Of a stretch of 64,000 nucleotides of DNA, positions 24,423 through 35,487 are shown piece after piece. Both the position numbers and the translations under genes were made by a program. Location of the stretch: NCBI GenBank assembly GCA_964247055.1, contig OZ176050.1, positions 14,756,001-14,820,000 of the forward strand, written 5' to 3'. The notes beneath the pieces are model-generated. The model was not told the origin of the DNA. It worked only from the letters and a program-made list of their open reading frames with translations, and did no database searches. How positions within the stretch are numbered: position 1 is the first letter of the stretch; the number at the start of each line of letters is the position of its first letter. The stretch comes from Paragordius varius. Lineage: Eukaryota; Nematomorpha.

Positions 24423-26008
24423 CAGTGGTACTTAATAAAAAAAATTAGACGGGCCAAATAAAATATATTTTTTTTCGAGGGCCATTAAATTTTTAATGGC
24501 AAATATTTTGACATATATATATGCACATATTTATACTCTCTATCAGCACAATGAATTTTTTCGGATCCATGTATATTCAGCTAAAAACTAGCACCATTTA
24601 GTTTATAAATTAGGATATTTCGATAACAAAATTTATTTTGTTATTAACCAATAATTTTTGACAAATTTAGTTTCGCCTCATGAGAGGCTCATCTTACTGC
24701 GTCGTCCATATGATAATCGGTTAAGCGATATCTATGTATTCATGGAATACTTCATTTTTGAATATGCCGTCTCACACGTGTAAGTTGAGGGAAAAACAGT
24801 TAGCATAACTTGAACACATTTTTTTATATTTTCATATTTATTTGACATATCTTGCCAAAACTCTACAAATCTCATTTCGATTCTTCTTGTATATAGCCTC
24901 AAAATTGGAATCATTTTTAAAATCTACAAATTTTTCCATGATATGCGTCTGATCAAAACCGGAATGCTAAGTTGCTTAATAATGGATATATCCATATGCC
25001 ACCTATTTTCAAAGAGTTTTAACCAATTTATATTTTATTCTTGAAACTTACATCAAAAGGTAAATGATTGTCTATTATTAATTTAATATCCGCGGTAAAT
25101 CCCACATTCTCTTCATGAATTGTTTTTAGTGTTGGAAAAAGTAGGATTATTTATAAAATCTTGTTTATATATAATTAATTTTTCTTGTAAACAAATATAT
25201 ATATAGCAAATTGTGTAATTATTTTGCTATCTTGAAGACTTGTGTTGAATATCCTAAGTTTAGAAGTAATGTCGCAAAGGTAATCTAATAAAACCCTCCA
25301 TTTGTCTTCATAAATTTCGTCGTCAAACTTTCTGTTATCTTTTATTAATAATGGAATTTCATTTTTTAAAACATAAAATCTCTTAATACTTTGCTAAGAC
25401 TTAGTCATCAGCATCACACAGCAGTATACAAAAGTATATTACCAACTCACTGTGGACATCTTTGATAAGGTTTGTAATTTTACGGTGGTTGAATTCTCTG
25501 CCAGGATGTGGTTACCAATGTCCACAACCGTTTTAATTACTGAATTGAGTGATTAACTTTTACACGCGTAACCTTGCTGATGAATAAAGCAGTGAAAAGA
25601 TAAAATATTTTGCAAATCATATGTGCTTTTCAAAAGAGAAAGAAATCCTTTGTTTATTCCAATCATAGAGGGACAGCCATCTGTGCAGATTGAAACCACC
25701 TGTTTATTAGTCTTTCCCATTGCTTGTATACTCAGTGTTTTGTGACATATTATATGATCCGGCCGATTGCCGTTTGATGAAATAAGAAATGGAGCGCATG
25801 TTGGATATTTTCAGACCCAAAATTTGAGATGATTACTGATTTATATAATTATACGATATTTTTAGGCAATATCAAATTCTGTGAGTTTGTATAATGTCAG
25901 ATAAACATAGCGTCTGTATCAACTAATTCATTGCGCACTTTTCGTTAGTCGTTTTTTAGTTAAACTGATGATGACTTAGGACTAAACCTTGTTTACATAA
26001 AAGTGCAT
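24423..26008 (-). mobile_element. hAT transposon fragment (unit 4)
   Basis: Terminal sequence, then the minus-strand C-terminal transposase piece at 24732-24914 (FWQDMSNKYENIKK, VFPSTYTCETAYSKMKYS) and decayed upstream parts to about 25790. Confidence 0.65.
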
Positions 26009-26345
26009 AGGTAAATCACTGAGAAACCGTATATCTTTATTATAATTTTGGATATTTATAAGATTTTAAGACCAATTATATAATATATAAGTTTTTTGAG
26101 TTATTATTTGCAGTTTTCTAATAATTTTGTTAAATTGGAAAAAAAATTAGTTTGAAATAAAAAGATGTTTTCGAATAAAATTTTTATTTTAAATGAATAA
26201 ATATATAATAAATAAAGAAAATTAGGTTAAAAAATGATAAAACAAAAAAATAAATGCAAATATTATGATTAAATAAAATAAAATTTTAAGGACCAAATTA
26301 AAATGTTCAATGACCGACTTGAAGTGTGTAAGGGCACTATTGAAG
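26009..26345 (-). mobile_element. Half of an array MITE, inverted (palindrome 3, left arm)
   Basis: Same half-MITE and same outer junction as at 8716 and 16866. Confidence 0.6.
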
Positions 26346-26533
26346 TGCAAATTGCATATCAAAATATCTTAATTTAACTAAATGGTGCAAAACGAGCTTT
26401 CTGCTGAATTTACATGGATCTTAAAAAATTCATTGTGCTATTTAGAGTATAAATATGTGCTTATATTATATTTGCCATAATAAAGTTCATAGCCTATGAA
26501 AAAATATTTATTTGGCCTGTTTAATTTTTTTGG

Positions 26534-27347
26534 TTAGTACGCCTGATTTAAACCATTAAAGCATTACACTAATAAATTGACTTTTCTACAAAATTCTGAA
26601 CCAGAGAAAATAAGAGGATTTCTAGTAAAGGGACGGTGATTAATATAAGTTAAAAATGGAGCTTTTGAGAAAATATTAACCATATTATTATTAAATGACT
26701 CTGATAACAGCAAAGCATTAAAAACTGTAAAAATTAACATTATAACGCATGTAGAATTAAAATATATTTTTTAACTTGAGATGATTTATTAGCGATTCCA
26801 TTTACTGCCTTATCTATATTGATATCAGATGATTTTTTGGTATTGTTAGATTCGATAGATTTGTTTGAGACAGAATCAAATTCTAATATAAATACTTAGA
26901 TATTACATAAAACGTAAAATTTAATGAAATAAATTGTTTTTAGCATAATATAATTTCTTAAATACAACAAAAAAGTAGTAGAACTTTAATTGAAATTACT
27001 TCCAAAGCCTATATCTAAAACTGTTTCCATAATGCCATTTCATGAACACCTTTAAAACAAATGCCACATTCTTAGTAAAAAGTGTTATCCAAATGCAACA
27101 TAAATCTTACACTTTTTCAACCTTTTCTAACAATATGTTGCAAATTATATTTAATTTTGACATTATCTATTTAATTCAATGGTACACATCCAAACATGCA
27201 ATTGTTATATTAAACAATCTAAACCCTTAGGTGTTGTATGATTTAGGGAAATTCCTTTATCAGCCAATGATTTGAGAATATCGGTGCTATTAAGAAATAA
27301 TTCGTCAACGGATGCATTTCTTTCACTTGACCGAGAATCCAATAATA
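26534..27347 (-). pseudogene. Gene fragment exons C-B-A, inverted (palindrome 3, left arm and centre)
   Basis: Minus-strand exon C (26534-26724) has an in-frame stop in the GTGAAATGC stretch, so it is broken. Exon B is about 26775-26882 and its donor is changed (AAGTTAAAA). Exon A is about 27228-27347. Same layout as palindrome 2. Confidence 0.5.
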
Positions 27348-27399
27348 TTTTATAAAGCCAATAGGTTAGAAGTGTTAGGATTGATGAACATCACATGGT

Positions 27400-27955
27400 T
27401 TTAATAATGAAATGAGATTAAAATGTTTTTTGTTTAAAAGGTGTTTGTGAAATGACATTATGGAAACAGTTTTAGATGCAGACTTTAGAAGTACACATTT
27501 CGAAGTTCTACTACTTTTTTGTTGTATTTAAGAAATTATATTATGCTAAAAACAATTTATTTCATTAAATTTTACGTTTTATGTAATATCTAAGTATTTA
27601 TATTAGAATTTGATTCTGTCTCAAACAAATCTATCGAATCTAACAATACCAAAAAATCATCTGATATCAATATAGATAAGGCAGTAAATGGAATCGCTAA
27701 TAAATCATCTCAAGTTAAAAAATATATTTTAATTCTACATGCGTTATAATGTTAATTTTTACAGTTTTTAATGCTTTGCTGTTATCAGAGTCATTTAATA
27801 ATAATATGGTTAATATTTTCTCAAAAGCTCCATTTTTAACTTATATTAATCACCGTCCCTTTACTAGAAATCCTCTTATTTTCTCTGGTTCAGAATCTTG
27901 TAGAAAAGTCAATTTATTAGTGAAATGCTTTAATGGTTTAAATCAGGCGTACTAA
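27400..27955 (+). pseudogene. Gene fragment exons B and C (palindrome 3, right arm)
   Basis: Exon B is near 27606-27713 and exon C at 27765-27955; both are open, with INHRPF and one Cys-for-Phe style difference (SGSESCRKV). The B donor reads AAGTTAAA, so it is damaged. Confidence 0.5.
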
Positions 27956-30900
27956 CCAAAAAAATTAAACGGGCCAAATATATTTTTTCGAAGGCTATGA
28001 ACTTTATTATGGCAAATATAATAATTTATACTCTAAATAGCACAATGAATTTTTTCAGATCCATGTAAATTCAGCCCAAAGCTCATTTTGCACCATTAAG
28101 TTTAATTACGATATTTTGATATGCAGTTTGCACTTCAATAGTGTCCTTACACACTTCAAGTCGGTCATTAAACATTTTAATTTGGTCCTTAAAATTTTAT
28201 TTTAATTAATCATAATATTTGCATTTATTTTTTTGTTTTATTATTTTTTAACCCAATTTTCTTTTATATAATTCATTTAAAAATAAAAATTTTTATTCGA
28301 AAACCACTTTTTATTTCCAACTAATTTTTTTTCCAATTTAACAAAATTATTAGAAAACTGCAAATAATAACTCAAAAAACTTATATATTATTGAATTGGT
28401 CTTAAAATCTTATAAATATCCAAAATTATAATAAAGATATACGGTTTGTCAGTGATTAACTGTTTATATGGATTTAAAATTTTTGTTAAATAATAGAAAA
28501 TAGGTTTAAAACTATAAAATAGATGAATGATATACGATTTGATTGATAAAAATTAAAAAAAACAAAATAGTCAAGAGACCAACTTGAATTGTTCAAGAAA
28601 TTTGAAGTGTTCAAGAACCAACTTGAAATGTTCAAGGAACAACTTGAAATGTTCAAGGTCAATCTTGAAATGCAAATGGTATAACAACCACTAATTTTTA
28701 ACAAATTTGGTTTCACCTCATGACAGGCTCATCTTAATACGACGTTTATATTATCATAGGTAAGCGACATGTATGTATTTATGGCATTCTTAATTTTTGA
28801 ATATGCCGTCTCTAACGTGTAAGTTGAGGGAATAACAGTTAGGAATACTTGAGTACATTTTTTTATATTTTCATATTTATTTGACACATCTCGAAAAAAC
28901 ACTAATCTTTCTTCGCTACGAATCTCCTTGAATATAGCCTCAAAATTGGAATCATTTTTAAAATCTATAAATTTTTCCAAGATATGCGCCTGATCAAAAC
29001 CGAAATGCTTAAGTTGCTTAAAATTCGATATATCCATATGCCCCACGGATTAGCAACGAGTCTTAAGCAATTTTTAATATTTCTTTATTGAAAAATTTCA
29101 TCTGCGGTAATAATCTCTTTATGAATTGTTTTAAGTTGGAAAATATAGGAGTGGTTATATAAAATCTTGTTTCTATCATGTCGACTCTAGTCCTCATTCA
29201 TCCATTAGCACATTCATTAAAGTTTCAGAACTTGATCCCCCAATTTTACCTGATGAAGTTCAATACGCCTTAAAACAATTTTCATCCTCCAACTCCTTAG
29301 GTTACAATGATATCCCAATAAAAATTCTTCACACAATCCCCCTCTATTTCTTAACTGATCTTTTACAAAAAGTTTTTCAAACCTGTATTTGGCCGGATGA
29401 TTAGATTAAATCTTTTCTCCTACCCTTTTTTAAAAAGGGAAATCCCCATCTTTGTCAGAACTATAGAATGATCGCTATCACTAATAAACTATCTAAACTT
29501 CTTCTCAAGATTATACTGAAAAGAATCTCATCCTCGTTGGACTATGAAATATCTGAGGTGCAGGCTGGCTTTAAAGCAAAGAGAAACACTACCAATCATA
29601 TAGTTAATCTTAATACAATAATTCGAAGATACAATGAATTTGGGAAAAGTCTATATTGCTGCTTTTTAGACTTCAGTATGGCATTTGATACAGTCAACCA
29701 CGACTGCCTATGGAGAATATTACGATCCTCTGGAGTTTCCCCGCACATAATACTCCTGCTTCAATCGCTGCATTCTAGACAAACAGCTGCGATTAAAACT
29801 CAATTCGGTCCACCGACTGGTTTCCTATTCTCAGAGGTGTGAGACAAGGATGTGTCCTTTCTCACCTCCTATTTAACTTATACACAGAAACATTAATACG
29901 CAATTGTAACTTTCCACAACATATTGGGGCACGGATCGGTGGTCTAACTATTTGCAATCTCCGGTACGCCGATGACACCATTCTCTTGTCAGAATCCTAC
30001 ACGGACATGACCTATCTTTTAAATAATCTCACCATCGAAGCAAGTTTGATGGGTCTTAAGCTGAACCCAGCTAAATCTAAAATAATGATCCTAAACGCTC
30101 CACAACTACTATTTACAATCAATAACTCCCCCATCGAACTAACCGATTGAAAATATCTAGGCTACATAATTACATCCGACGGTACCTCGGATCCCGACAT
30201 ACAAGCACGACTAGCATTGGGACGTGCTACTATGGGTAAATTGTCCAAAATTTGGAACTCGTCGGTCATAAGACTTTCAACCAAACTTGCCATCCTGAAG
30301 GCGATGATATACCCCGTAGCAATTTATGGGTCCGAATCATGGATATGCAATTCCATTGACAAAGCCCGCATAAACTCTTTTCAAATGTGGTGCTTTCGAA
30401 AAATATTGAGAATCTCCTGGAAAGCCCACATCTCCAATTCTTACATACTCAAATTCATTAAACCCGAATTTTTACTTTACGATTTAATAACCTTTAAACA
30501 GCTAAAATATCTGGGTCATATCCTGCGATCCGACTCGCTAGAAAAAGGCATACTCTTTGGGTTGGTAGATGGCAACCGCAGAAGGGGCCGACCCAAAAAG
30601 CGGTGGATCGATGTGCTCAAATCAATAACAAATCTAACCTTTCATCAACTGTTGAGAGAAACACAGGATCGCCTAAAATGGAAACACTAATCTATGAGAA
30701 AGCCAAGAGTCAGTATATGACTAGCTTATAACAACACAATACTTCTTCAAAAGCAAATATTTGATTAGCAAATTAGGTTATTATTTTGCGCCCTCGAAGA
30801 CTTGTATTGAAAATACTAAGTTTATTAGTAATGTGGCTTAGGTAGGCTAATGAAATCCATTCGTCACTTTTAACTTCCCAATGGAATTCCGTGTCTTAAA

Positions 30901-31440
30901 ACAAAAAAACTATTTAGTACTTTGCTAAGGCATAATCATCACGCAGCGGTGTACAAAAAAATATAATAAAACTCACTGTGGACATCTTTAAGGTTTTTGA
31001 AATTACAGCGGTAGAATTCTCAGCCACGGATGTGGTTAACAATGTCCACAAGCGTTTTAATTACTGAATTTTGTGATTATATTTTACATGCGAAACCTTT
31101 CTGATGAATAAAGCAGTTAAAGGATAAAATATTTTGCAAATAGAAGAAATCCTTTGTTTATTCTAATCATAGAGAGACAGCCATCTATGCAGATCGAAAC
31201 CACCATTTATTGGTCTTTCCCATTGCTCGTATACTCATTGTTTTGTGACATATTAAATGATTCGACAGATTTCCGTTTGACGAAATAAGAAATGGAGGGC
31301 ATGTTGGAATTCAGACCCAAAATTTGAGATGATTACTGATTTATATAAATAATACGATATAACTCAAATTCTATGTGTTTGTATAATGTCAGATAAACAT
31401 AGCGTCTGTATCAACTAATTGATTGCGCACTTTTCATTAG
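27946..31440 (-). mobile_element. hAT fragment of palindrome 3 unit, with MITE and LINE
   Basis: Contains the MITE (about 28117-28683), the transposase C-terminus at 28729-29046 on the minus strand (105 residues: DISNFKQLKHFGFDQAH, VFFRDVSNKYENIKKC, VIPSTYTLETAYSKIK, then DNINVVLR), LINE copy 2, and the decayed upstream transposase to about 31290. It ends in a deletion near 31445 that joins it to the intron before the next exon A. Confidence 0.7.
29173..30739 (+). mobile_element. 5'-truncated RTE-like LINE fragment (copy 2)
   Basis: Same insertion point and content as copy 1. It keeps LRYADDTILLSES, the catalytic motif, in the ORF at 29839-30150. The frame is broken near 29405 (stop), 29830 (shift) and 30150 (stop). 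The last segment 30217-30690 is intact to the natural stop (IWNSSVIRLSTK, YGSESW, DGNRRRGRPKKRW). Confidence 0.8.
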
Positions 31441-31592
31441 TCGTTCTTAAGGTCCTTGTTCAAGTTGGTCCTGAACACCATATGTTTGTCCTTAGAACAT
31501 TAAGTTAAAAACATTTTAATCTCATTTCATTAATAAAACCATGTGATATTCATCAATCCTAACACTTTAAACCTATTACCTTTATAATATAG

Positions 31593-32433
31593 GATTGGAT
31601 TCTCGGTCAAGTCAAAGGAATGCATCCTAGACAAATTATTTGTTAATAATACCGATATTCTCAAATCATTGGCTGATAAAGGAATTTCGCTAAATCATAC
31701 AACATCCAAAGGTTTTGTTGACTATAAGAATTGCATGTTTGGATGTGTACCATTGAATTAAATAGATAATGTCAAAATTAAATATAATTTGCAACATATT
31801 GTTAGAAAAGGCTAAAAAAGTGTATGATTTAATTTGTCTCCGTTAAAATGTTGCACTTGCATTAAAATGCTTTTGAATATAAAAAATGTGTCTTTGTTTA
31901 AAGGGTTTTTATGGAAGGGCATTATAGAAACTGTTTTAGATATAGGCTATGGGAATACACATTTAGGTTAAAGTTCTACTATTTGTAGTAGTATTTATAT
32001 GAAATTATATTATACTATAAACATCAAATTATTTATTATCATTATCTAAATTAATTTTTGGTTTTATGTAATATTTAACTATTTACATTAGAAATCGATT
32101 CTGCCTCAAACCAATCTATCGAATCTAACAATACCAACAAATCATCTGATATCAATATAGATAAGGCAGTAAATGGAATCGCTAATAAATCATCTCAAGG
32201 TAAAAAATAAATTTTTATTTTACATATATATGATGTAAATTACAGTTTTTAATGCGTTTTCCATTTGCTCTTTTCAAAGTCATTTACCTAATCTTTCGGT
32301 AAAATTTTATTAAAAACTCCATTTTTTACTTATATTAATCCACGTCCCTTTACTATGAAATCTTTTTGTTTTCTATGGTTCAAAATTTTGTAGAAAAGTC
32401 AATTTATTAGTGGAATGCTTTAATGGTTTAAAT
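31593..32433 (+). pseudogene. Gene fragment exons A-B-C (type 1, unit 5)
   Basis: Exon A starts at 31593 after ATATAG; its codons differ from unit 1 around CCTAGACAAA. Exon B is about 32091-32199, open. Exon C is decayed as in the other type-1 copies. Confidence 0.5.
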
Positions 32434-34010
32434 CAGTGGTACTCAATAAAAAAAATTAAATGAGCCAAATAAAATATGTTTTTTTCGAGGGCCATTAACC
32501 TTATTATGGCAAATATATTTGACATATATGCACATATTTATACTCTGAATCAGCACAATGTTTTGCCATGTAAATTTAGGTGAAAACTCGTTTAGCACCA
32601 TTTAGTTTAAAAATTAAGATATTTCGTTATAACCAATTTGACAAATTTAGTTTCGCCTCATGACAGGCTCATCTTACTACTTCGTCCATATGATCATCGG
32701 TTAAGCGATATCTATGTATTCATGGCATACTTCATTTTTGTACCGTCTCACACGTGTAAGTTGAGGGAAAAACAGTTAGCATATCTTGAGCACATTTTTC
32801 ATATTTTCATTTTTATTTGACACATCTTGTCAACTCTAAATATATCTCTTCGATTCTTCTTGAATATAGCCTCAAAATTGGAATCATTTTTTAAATCTAC
32901 AAATTTTTCCATGATATGCGCTTGATCAAAACCGGAATGCTCAAGTTGCTTAATAATGGATATATCCATATGCCACCTATTTTCAAAGAGTTTTAACCAA
33001 TTTTAATATTTTATTCTTGAAACTTAGATAAAAAGATAAATGATTGTCTATTATTAATTTAATATCCGTGGTAAACCATATTCTCTTCATAAATCGCTTT
33101 TAGTGTTGGAAAATATAGGAGTGTTTTATTTATTAATTCTTGTTTATATATTATTAATTTTTCTTGTAAAGCAAATATTTGTTTGGCAAATTGGGTTATT
33201 ATTTTGCTCCCTTGAAGACTTGTGTTGAATATACTAAGTTTATAAGTATTTATCGCAAAGGTAGGCTAATAAAACCTTCCATTTGTCATCATAAATTTCC
33301 TCGTCAACCTTTCTGTTATCTTTTAATAATAATGGATTTTCATTTTATAAAACATAAAATCTCTTAATACTTTGCTAAGGCTTAGTCATCAGCATCACAC
33401 AGCAGTGGACTAAAGAATATAATCAAACACGCTGTCTTTCATAAGGTTTGTAAATTTACGGCGGTTGAATTCTCTGCCAGGATGTGGTTACCAATGTCCA
33501 CAACCGTTTTAATTACTGAATTGAGTGATTAACTTTTACACGCGTAACCTTGCTGATGAATAAAGCAGTGAAAGGATAAAATATTTTGCAAATCATATGT
33601 GCTTTTCAAAAGAGAAAGAAATCCTTTCTTTATTCCAATCATAAAGGGACGGCCATCTGTACAGATTGAAACCACCTGTTTATTGATCTTTCCCATCGCT
33701 TGTATACTCATTGTTTTGTGACATATTAAATGATTCGACAGATTTCCGTTTGACGAAATAAGAAATGGAGCTCATGTTGGAAATTTTCAGACCCAAAATT
33801 TGAGATGATTACTGATTTATATAAATAATACGATATTTTTAGGCAATATCAAATTCTGTGAGTTTGTATAATGTCAGATAAACATAGCGTCTGTATCAAC
33901 TAATTCATTGCGCACTTTTCGTTAGTCGTTTTTTAGTTAAACTGATGATGACTTATGACTAAACCTTGTTAACATAAAAGTGCATAGGTAAAATGTAATC
34001 ATAATAACAA
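32434..34010 (-). mobile_element. hAT transposon fragment (unit 5)
   Basis: The minus strand at 33529-33711 keeps the central catalytic-domain part of the transposase: VSICTDGRPFMIGIKKGF, then FHCFIHQQ. The CTDG...M.G and HC.IHQ motifs are those of GTF2IRD2/ZBED5-like hAT transposases. The C-terminal part near 32690-32990 is damaged. This is the best copy for assigning the family. Confidence 0.75.
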
Positions 34011-34245
34011 TAAATCAGCTAAGGTTTTATTAAAATTTTAAAGATGCATCCGGCCACCATTCATAGGTCGCAGTTATAATCTTTAATACCCATTTTGACT
34101 TAAGGTCCTTGTTCAAGTTGGTCCTGAACACCATATGTTTGTCCTTAGAACATTAAGTTAAAAACATTTTAATCTCATTTCACTAATAAAACCATGTGAT
34201 ATTGATCAATCCTAACACTTTAAACCTATTGCCTTTATAATATAG

Positions 34246-35057
34246 GATTGGATTCTCGGTCAAGTCAAAGGAATGCATCCATTGACAAATTATTTGTTAA
34301 TAACACCGATATTCTCAAATTATTGGCTGTTAAAGCAATTTCGCTAAATCATACAACACCTAAGGGTTTAGTTTGTTTAATATAACAATTGCATGTTTGG
34401 ATGTGTACCATTGAAATAAATAGATAATGTCAAAATTAAATATAATTTGCAACATATTGTTAGAAAAGGTTGAAAAAGTGTAAGATTTATGTTGCATTTG
34501 GATAACGCTTTTTACTAAGAATGTGGCATTTGTTTAAAAGGTGTTTATGAAATGGCATTATAGAAACAGTTTTAGATATAGGCTTTGGAAGTACACATTT
34601 CGGTTAACGTTCTACTACTTTTTTGTTGTATTTAAGAAATTATATTATACTAAAAACATCAATTTATTATATTAAATTTTACGTATTATGTGAATTCTAA
34701 CTATTTATATTAGAATTTGATTCTGTCTCAAACAAATCTATCGAATCTAATAATACCAAAAAATCATCTGATATCAATATAGATAAGGCAGTAAATGGAA
34801 TCGCTAATAAATCATCTCAAGGTAAAAAATATATTTTAACATGTGTTATAATGTTAATTTATTCAGGTTTTAATGCTTTGCTGTTATCAGAGTCATTTAA
34901 TAATAATATGGTTAATATTTTCTCAAAAGCTCCATTTTTAACTTATATTAATCACCGTCCCTTTACTAGAAATCCTCTTATTTTCTCTGGTTCAGAATTT
35001 TCTAGAAAAGTCAATTTATTAGTGAAATGCTTTAATGGTTTAAATCAGGCGTACTAA
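34246..35057 (+). pseudogene. Gene fragment exons A-B-C, most complete type-2 copy
   Basis: Exon A (34246-34365) follows an intact ATATAG and is open; exon B (about 34713-34820) has TTAG and GTAAAA sites; exon C (about 34867-35057) follows TTCAG and is open to the hAT-derived stop. It is the only unit I see where all three exons are open with acceptors present. Only the exon A donor (GTTTAG) is weak. It could therefore still be spliced, giving an Asn/Ser-rich then hydrophobic C-terminal peptide of about 138 residues from these exons. The substitutions (for example LAVKAIS in place of LADKGIS) argue for drift. Confidence 0.5.
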
Positions 35058-35487
35058 CCAAATAAATTAAACGGGCCAAATAAATAATTTTTCGAAGGCT
35101 ATGAACTTTAATATGGCAAATATAATAATTTATACTCTAAATAGCACAATGAATTTTTTCAGATCTATGTAAATTCAGCAGAAAGCTCGTTTTGCACCAT
35201 TTAGTTAAATTAAGATATTTTAATATGCAATACTTCAATAGTGCCCTTACACACTTCAAGTCGGTCATTGAACATTTTAATTTGGTCCTTAAAATTTTAT
35301 TTTAATTAATCATAATATTTGCATCTATTTTTTTGTTTTATTGTTTTTTAACCTAATTTTCTTTATTTATTATATATTTATTCATTTAAAATAAAAATTT
35401 TATTCGAAAACATCTTTTTATTTCAAACTAATTTTTTTTCCAATTTAACAAAATTATTAGAAAACTGCAAATAATGGATGGATAATT

